Positions 10,301 to 19,007 of a stretch of DNA of 64,000 nucleotides are shown here, one piece after another (position 1 is the first letter of the stretch; every line of letters begins with the position of its first letter). Both the position numbers and the translations under genes were made by a program. The DNA comes from Planctomycetota bacterium (GTDB taxonomy: Bacteria; Planctomycetota; Phycisphaerae; UBA1845; UTPLA1), in the NCBI GenBank assembly GCA_003576905.1, contig QEVG01000013.1, positions 1 to 64,000 on the forward strand. Direction: 5' to 3'. A model generated the notes under the pieces. It ran no database searches, was not told the origin of the DNA, and saw only the letters and a list, made by a program, of their open reading frames with translations.

Positions 10301-10687
10301 GTTGCGGCGCGAGCGAAAGAGGATGCTCTTGCCGTCTGGAAACCAGTCAAGCACGCTGTCCGACGCCGGATGCCACGTCAGACGCGTGGGGACTCCGCCG
10401 CCGGCGTCCATGACGTACACGTCGGTGCCGCCGTCATAGTTGGCGGTAAACGCAATCTTCGATCCGTCCGGGCTGAACTTGGCGTATTGCTCCTCGCCCC
10501 AGTCGTTTGTGATGCGCCGCGCGTCGCCTCCGGCCACCGGCGCGATCCACACGTCTCCTTCGTAGGTGAAGACCACGCGGTCATCGTGAACGTCGGCGAA
10601 GCGCATGAGGTGGTTTGCGCCGGCCTCCAGGCAGGCTGCTAATACAATCAGGGACGCCAGTGCCAGGACTTTCTTCAGTGTGAACAT
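7385..10687 (-). CDS. Tricorn-like S41 family protease, exported
   Basis: An 1100-residue protein. An N-terminal signal peptide (residues 1-24) precedes two beta-propeller domains made of PD40/WD40-like blades (about 25-330 and 330-640; repeats of the type W-SPDG/FSPDGSKIAF). An acidic Lys/Glu-rich linker follows near 545-570, then a C1 helical part, a PDZ domain (about 760-855) and an S41 peptidase core. The nucleophile is probably Ser988 in NEDTGSNGEYF. This is the domain order of tricorn protease, which degrades peptides that enter through the propellers. Unlike archaeal tricorn it carries a signal peptide, so a periplasmic role is likely. GGGAG precedes the ATG by 8 nt. Confidence 0.9.
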   Translation of the reverse strand: MFTLKKVLALASLIVLAACLEAGANHLMRFADVHDDRVVFTYEGDVWIAPVAGGDARRITNDWGEEQYAKFSPDGSKIAFTANYDGGTDVYVMDAGGGVPTRLTWHPASDSVLDWFPDGKSILFRSRRNYPFRADQIYSVSVEGGTEQLLPVDRAGLTAISPDGTRIAYNRISREFATWKKYQGGMAADIWMGSLAEGDFRPIMDWPGTDSYPMWQGEAIYFTSDRQHGRLNLYRYHVGTGQVTPLTDYRDYDVKYPSIGPAGIVFQYAESLHLLSPADGRVTALDIRIPSDKVLVREAFVDPSEHVGAFSLSPSGKRALIESRGEILNLPVEAGEPVNLTESGATRERCAAWSPEGRRIAFISDKSGEEELYIADQAAASPWKHLTTGGKGFRMQPVWSPDGKWLLFSDKSMRLNLVAADSGQITTIDQGEYDDGWERWGIQDYTWSPDSRWIAYTKMTGNLNEIICLYSMEQRKAVPVTDSMFTSFSPSFDPKGRYLYFLSDRTFAPIMCRVDQNHAFLDLCRPYVVILTADAESPFAPRNVAEDAREDTKGEESAAKEKKQDDEKSVTVQIDMTGLARRTLAVEGVPAGNYFRLEATSDGFLYLKKNEHEFLKYQAVTDRTGGKLDLYHYNIEEKKAEDRKPAKILEGISNYHLSADGKKLIYKSDATLGVVDSCKEAKAGDGKLDLARAKFKIDRLDEYRQIFDEAWRVQRDWFYDPNMHGVDWKAVGDMYRRFLPDCGTRSDLTYLIGEMIGELNAGHTYSYGGDTRDHRTRVSTGLLGADFDVPTGSPYYRITHIVPGSPWEDAERSPLAGADSPVREGHFLIAIDGDEIRSTDNVYRFLENKVGRAVEITFNERPTKDGARTYRTVPVAGEEAIRYREWVEKNRAYVDSASGGQIGYLHIPDMMEHGLIEFAKGFYPQHDRKALIIDDRYNTGGFVGDMIIDRLERRVWALTQPREGKVSRNPERAFHGHLAVIVNEDTGSNGEYFAEAIKLKKLAVIIGKRTWGGAIGIEPHQLLVDGGTTTPPQFAPYGLSGQWLIEGRGVEPDIDVQNMPGDVFKGRDAQLDAAIEYLRKKIAQEPMEIPPTPPYPVKTQ

Positions 10688-10747
10688 GATGTGTGCTCCC
10701 GGTGCTCACCGCGGCGGGCCAACGAAAATACAGCGCTCGGCTGTCGG

Positions 10748-10762
10748 CACTCGGGCCGAGTG
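10748..10762. promoter_or_regulatory. 15-bp palindrome upstream of the tricorn-like gene
   Basis: CACTCGGGCCGAGTG is a perfect palindrome around a central G. It lies 61 nt upstream of the protease start codon, in the 126-nt gap to the DUF2304 gene. Its size and place suit an operator or a small hairpin in the leader. There is no direct evidence for either. Confidence 0.3.
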
Positions 10763-10813
10763 TCCCGCCACGGAGGGGAAGCATCTTACCGCAAGTGGAA
10801 AGGCGAGAGTTAT

Positions 10814-11203
10814 TCAATGTTGCCGCGAAGACGGATTGCCGCCGGAATCGTCGCCGGGATCTGCATCAGGTAGTTGAGACCGGGCCTCAAGAAGGGCAAT
10901 ATGGCGGACCAGTTGCGTTACATCTCTGCGGAGGTAGCGCAGGCGGATATATGTCATCCAGAAGCCGACCATCATGACCACGACCGCGCAGTAGAACACA
11001 AGGTCCGCGCCGCGGCCGATGCCCAGGGCGTTCGCGACCCGCACGGTCACCTGTGGCCATATGGTGGCCACGGCCGCGATCATGCACAGTCCGCACCAGA
11101 CAATCCCTTCCCGGCGCCCCGACCACCCGCGCAGAAGCGCGGTCAGGCTCGCGGCGAAAAGGAGAGTAAGAACCGACAGTATCAGGACCTGGAAGCCGTT
11201 CAT
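10814..11203 (-). CDS. DUF2304 membrane protein
   Basis: A 129-residue protein with three or four hydrophobic spans: residues 1-22, 32-50, 68-90, and then the YIRLRYLRRDVTQLVRHIALLE segment. That last helix resembles the conserved end of the DUF2304 family. DUF2304 proteins typically sit next to GT2 dolichol-phosphate-sugar-synthase-like enzymes and are thought to be their membrane partners. Here the start (ATG at 11203) overlaps the upstream GT2 stop as ATGA, so translation is coupled. The frame continues 63 codons upstream of this ATG, but that part overlaps the GT2 gene and is spurious. Confidence 0.75.
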   Translation of the reverse strand: MNGFQVLILSVLTLLFAASLTALLRGWSGRREGIVWCGLCMIAAVATIWPQVTVRVANALGIGRGADLVFYCAVVVMMVGFWMTYIRLRYLRRDVTQLVRHIALLEARSQLPDADPGDDSGGNPSSRQH

Positions 11204-11922
11204 CGCATCACCCTGCCAAGCAGATAGTGCATCGCAATCTTGATCGCCCCGCGCGAGGACTGGCCCTTCGTGCGTGAATAATCGGTGTACCGAATCGTGA
11301 CGGGAATCTCCCGCCAAGGCAACCCGCTCCGGATGACCTGGTCGATGATCTCGCTGGCATGGGCCATTCCATCGAGTCGCAGCCGGATGCATTCCGCCGC
11401 CCGGCGTGAGAACGCCCGCAGCCCGTTGTGTGTGTCGCTCACCGCCGCGCCGCTGGTTACGCGCGTAAACAGGATGCCTGCGCGCAGCAGCAGGCGTCGA
11501 ACGGCAGGAAGATCAATCGTCTCTCCAAGGAAGCGCGATCCGAGGGCAATGTCGCATGCGCCGGCGATAATCGGAGCGGTGAGCCGCGAAATGTCCGCAG
11601 CGTCGTGCTGCCCGTCAGCGTCAAATGTCACGATAATGTCCGCGCCGGCCATCAGCGCGAATTCGATGCCGGTTTGCAAGGCCGCGCCCTGGCCGCGGTT
11701 GATGACGTGACGAATGACGTACACGCTCGATCGACGGGCGATCGCACCCGTCGCGTCGCGCGAACCGTCGTCCACGACAATGATGTCCGGGCAGGACGCC
11801 TTGACCGCGGTGATGACGTCGGCGATGACCGCTGCCTCGTTGTAGGCGGGAATGACAACATACACCCGCGGATTTCGCGATGCAGGAAATGCGTCATGTG
11901 CTGTCGTGGAGGGCTGGGTCAT
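11200..11922 (-). CDS. GT2 family glycosyltransferase, polyprenyl-phosphate-sugar synthase type
   Basis: A 240-residue GT-A enzyme. It begins YVVIPAYNEAAVIADVI, with IIVVDDGSRDAT and the metal-binding FDADGQHD (DxD). The conserved GSRF and DTHNGLRAF stretches of DPM1-like enzymes follow. It should transfer a hexose from a nucleotide sugar to a lipid phosphate at the inner face of the membrane. The short form has no membrane spans of its own, which fits its pairing with the overlapping DUF2304 gene. I place the start at 11922; the frame is open upstream to 12039, but those residues look non-coding. The 189 nt between this start and the next gene hold nothing obvious. Confidence 0.85.
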   Translation of the reverse strand: MTQPSTTAHDAFPASRNPRVYVVIPAYNEAAVIADVITAVKASCPDIIVVDDGSRDATGAIARRSSVYVIRHVINRGQGAALQTGIEFALMAGADIIVTFDADGQHDAADISRLTAPIIAGACDIALGSRFLGETIDLPAVRRLLLRAGILFTRVTSGAAVSDTHNGLRAFSRRAAECIRLRLDGMAHASEIIDQVIRSGLPWREIPVTIRYTDYSRTKGQSSRGAIKIAMHYLLGRVMR

Positions 11923-12111
11923 TGGTTCGTTTTTTCGGACGCCGGCAAAACCGCGCGAAATGCTTTGTGGATCGTATCCGGCGGCCCAGTCGGAATCCAC
12001 GAGTCGGTCGAAGGCACTTTTGGCGAGCGGCCACACCACTTTTTTGCGGGCGATGGGCTGCCGTCGGCCACAATCAATGTGTCCGCATATCCGACGCTCG
12101 TGCGCGGCGGA

Positions 12112-14439
12112 TCAGCGTTCCGGCCGGGGGCGTCTTCGGCATCGCCAGCCGATCAGAACAAGGGGAGTGACGAAGCCGACGGTCGGAAAGACGCCGGGAG
12201 CACAGCACCCGACGCCAGCCGGCGCCGGGGACGGCGGCGCGACATCCAGGCAGTCCGGCGTGCCGTTGCCGTTGGCATCCGCGTCAGGGATACCGCATCC
12301 GCACGTGCCGGGCGCGCTCTTTGTCGCATCCGTGGGACAGCCATCTACGCAGTCCGCCGAGCCATCCCCATCCGTGTCCGTGTCGAGGACTCCGCAGCCG
12401 CAGGGGCCGGGTGCCGTCTTTGCCGGATCAAGTGGGCAGCCGTCCAGGTCGTCGCCCAATCCGTCGGCGTCGGCATCCTGAACGACAAGTTCCAGATGGC
12501 GGAGCGATGATCCGACGTACTTAGGGGCGAAGATCGTCCCCGAACGGTTCATCGTGAATGCGCCGCCGCTGATCTGGCCGTCGGTCCCGCCGGTGGCGAT
12601 GCGGCTTTCGGCGCTGACCAATAGCACGCCGCTCGCGAGTTCGAGAACCCCTGAAAACCCGTTCACTTGATGGGGAGCGACGCGCGCTCCCAATTCCCCC
12701 GTCGGGCCGATTTCGAAAACTCCTCTCAGGTAAAGCGCGCCACCTGCGATAAGAATGTTTCCGCCGTCTTCAAGGGCGATCTGCGAGACGTCCTGATCGA
12801 CAGCAGCGAGTTCGGAGACGAATGCGCCGGCTGCGTCAAATTCGAGTACCCGGCCGCTTCCTGCCGAGGCGACAAGCAAATGCCCGCTGGGCAGCACGAG
12901 GACATCCGTGGGAGCGCTGAGCCCGCCCGCGCCGGGAGCGATGAGATTGCCAACATAGTTGCCGCCGGTGTCGAACTCCGCGATAGCGCTCGCGTTTGGC
13001 CCGGCCTGTACGCAAACCAGGAGATGGCCGTTGGTAAGGAGTGTGATTCCGCCGGGCTGCTGAACTTGTGCGAGGTTGACGCCGCCGGCCGGAGCGAACG
13101 TGCCGAGAAAGTTGCCGTCAAAGTCATAGCGCTGGACGACGTTCATCGCCTGGTCGGCAACGAGGATGGACGCCTGGTCGGGGGCGAGGATCGCCGATAC
13201 CGGTGTCGCGAGATTCACGTTGTCCGTGGGGATGAAGTTCGGATCGACGAGGTCGCCGTCAAGGGGGTCGAAGGCGATCACGCGGTCGTGGTCCGGGTCC
13301 GGCGCAAGGACCAGACCTGCGCTTCCAAGCAGCGCGGCGGTCGGGTCAGCAATGCCGCAGTCGGCGGCGCCGTCGGCGTTGATGTCGATATCGGGCTGCG
13401 CGCAGCCGCATGCTCCGGGCGTCTGCTTGATTGCGTCGCTTGGGCACAGATCGCACAAATCGCCGGTGCCGTCGCCGTCGAGGTCCTGCTGGCCGGGGTT
13501 GTACTCGGCCGGACAGTTGTCATCGGTGTCGGGAATACCGTCCGCGTCGGAGTCCCGGTACACAACGCCGTTGATCATCAGGACAAGGTCGTAAAAATCG
13601 CCGCTCGTGGCCCCGCCGTTACCGACGCGAACGTAGTATGTGCCGGCGGCGGCGATTGAAACTGCACCGATCGCATTGGCGCGGTTGCCGCCGTCGTTGT
13701 CCCCGACGGCAAGCAATGTCGTACCGTCCTGATCAATGATGTTTATGCCGGTGTCCGTGAGCGCGCCGGTCCCCGTCGGGTAGTCGTTCAGAATGGCGAC
13801 AACGCGCGCGTTGGGTTCAAGGACCGTGAATCTGTAGAAATCCACGTCGCCGGATCCATCGGCGGCGGCGGCGCTCATGATCTCCCTATTGAGCACATTG
13901 GCGGTGAGCGCCGAATCGTTGGGCTCGGTTTCGATGACCCCGTTGGACCGGTTTACCACCGCGTAATAGAGCCGGTACACGCTGATCTCCGCATCGGCGC
14001 CGTGCTCGCCGACACGGAAATAAACGGGGCCGGATTGTCCCGCCGGAATGAGGATGCCCGCAAGTGCAGATGCAAGCGTAACGGGCGGCGGCCCCGAGTT
14101 ATTATCCTCGGAAAGCATGGTGGTACCGTCCTGGGCGAAGAGTGCCAGACGAGTGTCCGTGCTGCTTGCGGATCCCTGCGGGTCGCAGTAGGCGAATACC
14201 AGGTCCCCCTCTTCAACAGGCTGCGTCACGAAGAAGTCCGTATCGCCGATCGGCGTAATCGCCCCCAGGCCGTATTCACCGCGGCGCAGAAGGTTTGCGG
14301 TTCCGGTGTCGTTGTTCGGTTCGACCTCGTCACATTCCGGTCCCATGCACACGACCGCGAGTATCGCAAGGCCGATGGCGGCCCGGGCGAGTCGAGTTCT
14401 CTTCGTGTGGCGCCGCGTGCTTTTCGATGTGCTTGGCAT
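12112..14439 (-). CDS. Secreted PPC/beta-propeller/TSP3 protein with C-terminal anchoring-type tail
   Basis: A 775-residue exported protein. The Arg/Lys-rich N-terminus and hydrophobic segment end in AVVCMGPEC, a signal or atypical lipobox. Two PPC-type beta-sandwiches (EVEPNNDTG..., ETEPNDSA...) follow, then a TSP3-like Ca-binding stretch (DSDADGIPDTDDNCP), an NHL-like six-bladed propeller (about 390-650), and Cys-rich TSP3 units ending in CGCGxxDxDxDGDG. The tail is Cys-Cys, a hydrophobic span and an Arg-rich end (CRRRPRPER), like MYXO-CTERM-type sorting signals. AGGAGG at 14448-14453 fixes the ATG at 14439; the in-frame extension to 14559 is spurious. It probably sits on the cell surface, in a role I cannot name. 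Confidence 0.8.
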   Translation of the reverse strand: MPSTSKSTRRHTKRTRLARAAIGLAILAVVCMGPECDEVEPNNDTGTANLLRRGEYGLGAITPIGDTDFFVTQPVEEGDLVFAYCDPQGSASSTDTRLALFAQDGTTMLSEDNNSGPPPVTLASALAGILIPAGQSGPVYFRVGEHGADAEISVYRLYYAVVNRSNGVIETEPNDSALTANVLNREIMSAAAADGSGDVDFYRFTVLEPNARVVAILNDYPTGTGALTDTGINIIDQDGTTLLAVGDNDGGNRANAIGAVSIAAAGTYYVRVGNGGATSGDFYDLVLMINGVVYRDSDADGIPDTDDNCPAEYNPGQQDLDGDGTGDLCDLCPSDAIKQTPGACGCAQPDIDINADGAADCGIADPTAALLGSAGLVLAPDPDHDRVIAFDPLDGDLVDPNFIPTDNVNLATPVSAILAPDQASILVADQAMNVVQRYDFDGNFLGTFAPAGGVNLAQVQQPGGITLLTNGHLLVCVQAGPNASAIAEFDTGGNYVGNLIAPGAGGLSAPTDVLVLPSGHLLVASAGSGRVLEFDAAGAFVSELAAVDQDVSQIALEDGGNILIAGGALYLRGVFEIGPTGELGARVAPHQVNGFSGVLELASGVLLVSAESRIATGGTDGQISGGAFTMNRSGTIFAPKYVGSSLRHLELVVQDADADGLGDDLDGCPLDPAKTAPGPCGCGVLDTDTDGDGSADCVDGCPTDATKSAPGTCGCGIPDADANGNGTPDCLDVAPPSPAPAGVGCCAPGVFPTVGFVTPLVLIGWRCRRRPRPER

Positions 14440-15014
14440 TTGTGTCGCCTCCTGTCCGATCCATGCCTGTTCTCGACGGGCGAGGCGCGTGATGTGATTC
14501 GTTGCGTTGGGGCGATTGTGTTCCTTCGCCGCGCGTGCAGCCGTTTGCCGGGGCGGCAATCTGACGCCGCATCTGCAAGCCGGTATCAGATTGTCGGAGC
14601 GAAACAGACGGACATGCCGTGCGAGTCTGCCAAAGAACAGGCAGTCTCTCGGTCGAGGGGATTATATCGGCGCTGCGACGCGAAAGTCTGCGTCGGCGTT
14701 GCGGGCGTTCCGGATTGCCGCTCGCGCGCGGACCGGGTCCGGGAGAGGCGGGGAAGATTGCATCGGGCGTGGTCGCCGACGACGTGAGCCCGCGCCGGCG
14801 TAAGTGAGCGATCCGACTGTTTTTCGCCGTGCACCGTAATTCGTTTCCGTGGCAACGGGTTTTGAATCCTTCAGGCACATCGCCGTGTGCCCATTCCAGG
14901 GGGCTCTCGCGTTTCTGCCCGAAAACTGCAAGAAAAGCCGGTTGCTCTACGTGGGCCTAAGGCTGCGAACCGCTGTAATTGAAATGCACCGCAGCCAAGC
15001 TACATTGAGGACAC
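14440..15014. other. Divergent intergenic region, 575 bp
   Basis: This gap separates the minus-strand secreted protein from the plus-strand glycosyltransferase run, so promoters in both directions are expected. I see the AGGAGG ribosome site of the minus gene and a GAGG (15007-15010) for the plus gene. I find no convincing small gene or structured RNA; the open frames here have unnatural composition. Confidence 0.5.
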
Positions 15015-16085
15015 GTGAGCGACACCCGCGTCAGCCTGGTGATACCCGGTCGGAATTGTGCCAGGACGATCCGCGCCTGTCTCGATGCCGCCATCGCGAT
15101 TCAACGGGCCGACCGCTCCCCACTGGGTGAAATCATCTTCGTTGACGACGGCTCAACGGACGAGACGCCCCGTATTCTCGCGGAGTATCCGGTCACGGTA
15201 CTTCACGGGCACGGCGGGGGACCGGGCGCGGCGCGCAACATCGGCTGGCGTGCTTCGTCCGGTCGGTTCGCTTGGTTCATCGACTCGGATTGTGTGGCCG
15301 AGCCTGAAGCACTTGCCCGGTTGCTCGTCCGCATTGAACGCTCGGGAACAGGGGAGAGAACAGGCGATGACGGGCGCCCAGATTCATCGCAAGTGGTCGG
15401 TGGCGTGGGGGGCAGCTATGGCAATCAATGCCCGTCCTCGCTGCTTGCGTGTCTGATACACGAGGAGATCATTGCGCGGCATCGGCGGATGCCGCGCGAA
15501 GTAAACTTCCTCGGCGGGTTTAACGTCCTTTATCGTCGCGATGTGCTCGAAAGGGTCGGCGGATTCGATGAGTCCCGTTTTAACGGTCCCGGCTCCCCCG
15601 GCGCGGAGGACGCGGAATTGTCCTATCGAGTTCATGCGGCGGGTTTCCGGCTGCTCTTCGAGCCGGAGTCGCGGGTTGGACATTATCACCCGACGCGATT
15701 GCGCCGTTACCTGAGGGCCCAACGGCATCATGGGTATTGGCGGGTCGCACTCCACATGGCCCATATCGGCACGGCGGCCGGCGACGCGTACAGCGGTGTC
15801 GTAGATCACGCGCAGCCGGTCCTGGCGCTGCTGATTATCGCCTGCACACCATTTGCAATCGGGCCGACTGGGCAATGGGCACTCCTTGCCCTGGGGCTAA
15901 TCCTGCTCGGCTTGCAAATCCCGATGACTCTCTCACTGCTCCGGCGCACCCGCCGGGTACGCTATCTGGCGTTTGTTCCTTTGGGAGTTGTTCGGGCATT
16001 CTGGCGCGGGATCGGTATGCTTCAGGGACTGATTGGGCACGCATTTCATAACGCGCCGGACCGAAGCGCGAACAAGGCAGGCTGA
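15015..16085 (+). CDS. GT2 family glycosyltransferase with C-terminal membrane helices
   Basis: A 356-residue protein. The GT-A fold shows VSLVIPGRNCARTI, FVDDGSTDETP and the FIDSDC metal site. Then come the acceptor-side LGGFNVLYRRDVLERVGGFDE and the EDAELSYRV (ED) motif of inverting GT2 enzymes. Two hydrophobic helices near 265-315 anchor it to the membrane. The GTG start at 15015 follows GAGG by 4 nt. The stop is immediately followed by the ATG of the next gene. It begins a run of envelope-glycan genes; sugar and acceptor are unknown. Confidence 0.85.
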   Translation: MSDTRVSLVIPGRNCARTIRACLDAAIAIQRADRSPLGEIIFVDDGSTDETPRILAEYPVTVLHGHGGGPGAARNIGWRASSGRFAWFIDSDCVAEPEALARLLVRIERSGTGERTGDDGRPDSSQVVGGVGGSYGNQCPSSLLACLIHEEIIARHRRMPREVNFLGGFNVLYRRDVLERVGGFDESRFNGPGSPGAEDAELSYRVHAAGFRLLFEPESRVGHYHPTRLRRYLRAQRHHGYWRVALHMAHIGTAAGDAYSGVVDHAQPVLALLIIACTPFAIGPTGQWALLALGLILLGLQIPMTLSLLRRTRRVRYLAFVPLGVVRAFWRGIGMLQGLIGHAFHNAPDRSANKAG

Positions 16086-17915
16086 ATGTTCCTTCCGGTG
16101 CTGTTCTGGTTTGCGCTGCTTTTTCCAGGATTCGCCCTGGTCCGCCGCATCGCGGCTGAAGAACTTCGCTCCGGCCTGTTGGGGTCGGTCGCAGTCGTGT
16201 ACCTTGCGTCCCTCGCGGCCTTGTCGCCGATCTCGATGGCCTGCTATCTCCTGCGCCTGCCAATAACGGCGTTCGCGCTCGCGTGCCTCGTGTTCGTCAT
16301 TTGGGGCATCCTTGATCTGAGCCGGCAGCGTGCATGGAGGGAAATCGCCCGCATGCTGGGCGCGGCGGCCGGCGTGGAACTGGTTATCGTCCTTGCCGAT
16401 GCCGCGCTCGGCGGTTGGAACGGCGCGTTTCTGGGCGGCGATGCCAGGGTTCATGTAGCGCGCATTCGCTTCCTGCTTGATAATGGTTTCTCAAATATTG
16501 ACCCGTTCATCCGAGAGCCGCATTTCTTCCCGGTCTACCATACAAATCTCCTGCACGCGCTCTTCGCCGCGTGCGCCAGGCTGACAGGTGTCGACGTCTT
16601 TGGCGTGTGGTTTGTCGGGCTTGCCTGGGCAAAGCTCGTCGTGGCGAGCGCGGCCTATTATCTCGCCTGGCGGGTCTTCGGGCACACGCTACCGGCCTGG
16701 GCGGCGGCGCTATTCTGCATCGGCGCGCGCGGACCGATCCACTACGCCCTCTATCCGAATCAGCTTGCACCTTATTGGGTGATCCCCGTCATGATGGGCC
16801 TGGCCGTCCGCGGGTGGAGCGGCGGGTTTGATCGATCGTGCATCATCCTCCTTGCGGCGGGCGCGATCGTCCTCGGACAGTTGCACGGTTTGTATGCCGT
16901 CCTCGCGGTCGGATTGATCGGCCCCGTTCTGCTTGTCCGTGCCGCCGGAAGCCGGTCGATACGGCGCGACGATCGCATCGCCGCGCTGCGGGCATTTGCC
17001 GTGCTTCTTGTCGGGCTGCCATTCGTGGCCGTTTCACGCATGACGAGCTACCCGATTATTCTCTCACAGGGCGTAGAGGCCTCGCAGGCGACGGACGATC
17101 CCGACTATGCGACCATTACCCTGGATGGCGGTTCGGTCCTGCGCGATCCGGCGGCCACGGCTCGGTCGCTGGGAGGACCGATCGGCGTGGTCGTCTTCTT
17201 CGGCGCTTTGGCTGTGGCGTTTGCGACGAAGCGCCGTGTCGAGACTGCGGTCATTCTCGCCATGCTCGCGCCGGCTGCGGCCGCTCTCTTCGTACCCCCT
17301 TTGGCGACGCAAATTGTCCGCCGTACGGGTGAAGCATGGGTGCTTGCACGAATCGAGTTTGTCTTTTCCGTGGCCTATTTCTGCCTCGTCACACCGGCCC
17401 TTGTCGCCCACCTGCAAGGGTATCTCCGAAGCCGGATGCTTCAGTCGCTGTTCGTCGCAATCGCGTGTCCGGCAGGGGCGATGTGGGCTGGCGGCGAGGC
17501 TCCGCTCACTTGGAAGCACTGGCTGGCACGAGCGGCGGAGCCCGCGGCCGAGCGCCAGAAGCACGTGCGTGAGCTGCGCGCCCTTCGCGATTTTCTGGCG
17601 GAAAGTCTGCCCGCGCGGCAGACGGTCGTGGCCGATCCGCAAATGGGAATGGAGCTTGTGCAGGCGTACAACTGCCATGTCGTGGTGTCGGTCAGCGCAA
17701 GCAACGGCGTGCCGGACATGGCGCGGCGCTTCGACGATCTGCATGCCATGCTCATTCCGGAAACGCCGTGGGAATCGCGCCGCGGGCTTTTTCGGAGATA
17801 CGCCGCCGAGTATCTTTTTCCGGTCGGTGTGCCGATTCAGTGGACGGTCGGCCACGTCGCCCGGCATTGGATGCGTCGCCCTTATGTCCTCGCGCGGCTG
17901 CGTATTGACTCGTGA
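16086..17915 (+). CDS. Polytopic membrane protein, GT-C-like
   Basis: A 609-residue membrane protein with about 12 hydrophobic spans from residue 1 to about 470, and a C-terminal soluble part. An early loop reads FLGGDARVHVARIRFLLDNG, an acidic motif placed like the catalytic loop in GT-C glycosyltransferases. YHTNLLHALFAACARLTGVDVF and similar segments recall the DUF6541/PMT-like groups. The ATG lies directly after the stop of the preceding GT2 gene, so translation is probably coupled. It likely uses a lipid-linked sugar at the outer face of the membrane. The family assignment is tentative. Confidence 0.65.
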   Translation: MFLPVLFWFALLFPGFALVRRIAAEELRSGLLGSVAVVYLASLAALSPISMACYLLRLPITAFALACLVFVIWGILDLSRQRAWREIARMLGAAAGVELVIVLADAALGGWNGAFLGGDARVHVARIRFLLDNGFSNIDPFIREPHFFPVYHTNLLHALFAACARLTGVDVFGVWFVGLAWAKLVVASAAYYLAWRVFGHTLPAWAAALFCIGARGPIHYALYPNQLAPYWVIPVMMGLAVRGWSGGFDRSCIILLAAGAIVLGQLHGLYAVLAVGLIGPVLLVRAAGSRSIRRDDRIAALRAFAVLLVGLPFVAVSRMTSYPIILSQGVEASQATDDPDYATITLDGGSVLRDPAATARSLGGPIGVVVFFGALAVAFATKRRVETAVILAMLAPAAAALFVPPLATQIVRRTGEAWVLARIEFVFSVAYFCLVTPALVAHLQGYLRSRMLQSLFVAIACPAGAMWAGGEAPLTWKHWLARAAEPAAERQKHVRELRALRDFLAESLPARQTVVADPQMGMELVQAYNCHVVVSVSASNGVPDMARRFDDLHAMLIPETPWESRRGLFRRYAAEYLFPVGVPIQWTVGHVARHWMRRPYVLARLRIDS

Positions 17916-17954
17916 TGCCCTTCCGCCGGGCCGCGCTCGGCAGGAGACCGCACT

Positions 17955-19007
17955 TTGAGCGCCCCCCGTGTCAATCCCAGCGAGCAATTATCCGCGCCTG
18001 ATGTTCGGCAGTCGCAGCCGCCGCTTGTCAGCGTCGTGGTCCCGACGTGCAATCGCCGCGCGATTCTCGAAAAGTGCCTGTCAGCCCTGGCGCGGCAGAC
18101 CCACCCCAGCTACGAGGTGATCGTGGTCGACGACTGCTCCAGCGACGACACACCCGAGTTACTCCGTGCATTTGCAGAGGCCCACCCGGCCCTGAGCCTG
18201 CGGTGGTTTCGCAATGAGACGCACGCCGGCACTAACGTCAGCCGGAATCGCGGCGCGCGCGAGGCCCGCGGGGAATATGTCGCCTTTCTTGACAGCGACT
18301 GCATCGCCCGCGCGGACTGGCTGGAGCGGCTCATCGCAGGATTTGACCGGGATAACGTGGCGGCGGTGACCGGCCTCGTGACCGATCCGCCCTCCGCCAA
18401 CATCTACGAGCATGCCCTCTCCGGAATCGCGCGCGTGCACGGTCGCGACGCGGCGCCGCGCCTTGTCGGCGGGAATATGGCGGTACGGCGGGAGGCCTTG
18501 CTCCGATTTCCCTTCGACGAGGATCCCGGATGGAAATCCGCGCGGGTCGGCGCGGCCGTCGCGTCGCCCGTTTGTGACGAAGAGGGGTTGTATCTTTCGC
18601 TCCGCGCCGCGGGCTATTATCAGCATGTCATTCCGGATGCCGTCGTTCTTCACGAGCACCGCTACGATTGCGCGTCGTTCTTTCGCCATGCAATTAACGG
18701 CGGCCGGGGCGCGGCCTTCCTGGTGCATCGGTACCGCCTGCCGCCACGACTCGACCTCATGCCGCTTCTGTTGCTGTACATGAGCCTTCCGGTCGCTCTG
18801 GTGTTTCCCCCGACATGGTACGCTACCGGCGGTCTGCTTGCCGTCTTTGTCGTGGCGCTGGCCTACAACGAAGTCTTCCGAAAGGGCAAGTCACTCGCCG
18901 GCGCGGCACTGTGCCTCCCCTTGATGATCGTTTATTATCAGTTCCGGTTGTTCGCCTATGTCGGCGAAACAATTCGCCTTATTCGAAATCAGCGACGTGT
19001 GCGATGA
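17955..19007 (+). CDS. GT2 family glycosyltransferase
   Basis: A 350-residue GT2 enzyme. It has VSVVVPTCNRRAILEKCLSA, VIVVDDCSSDDTPEL, FLDSDC (metal), GGNMAVRREALLRFPFDE and a CDEEGLYLSLR (acceptor base) region. Two or three hydrophobic helices follow near 270-330. It is about 25% longer than minimal GT2 enzymes because of that membrane tail. The start is a TTG at 17955, 7 nt after GGAGA. The stop overlaps the YbaK gene as ATGA. Confidence 0.85.
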   Translation: MSAPRVNPSEQLSAPDVRQSQPPLVSVVVPTCNRRAILEKCLSALARQTHPSYEVIVVDDCSSDDTPELLRAFAEAHPALSLRWFRNETHAGTNVSRNRGAREARGEYVAFLDSDCIARADWLERLIAGFDRDNVAAVTGLVTDPPSANIYEHALSGIARVHGRDAAPRLVGGNMAVRREALLRFPFDEDPGWKSARVGAAVASPVCDEEGLYLSLRAAGYYQHVIPDAVVLHEHRYDCASFFRHAINGGRGAAFLVHRYRLPPRLDLMPLLLLYMSLPVALVFPPTWYATGGLLAVFVVALAYNEVFRKGKSLAGAALCLPLMIVYYQFRLFAYVGETIRLIRNQRRVR

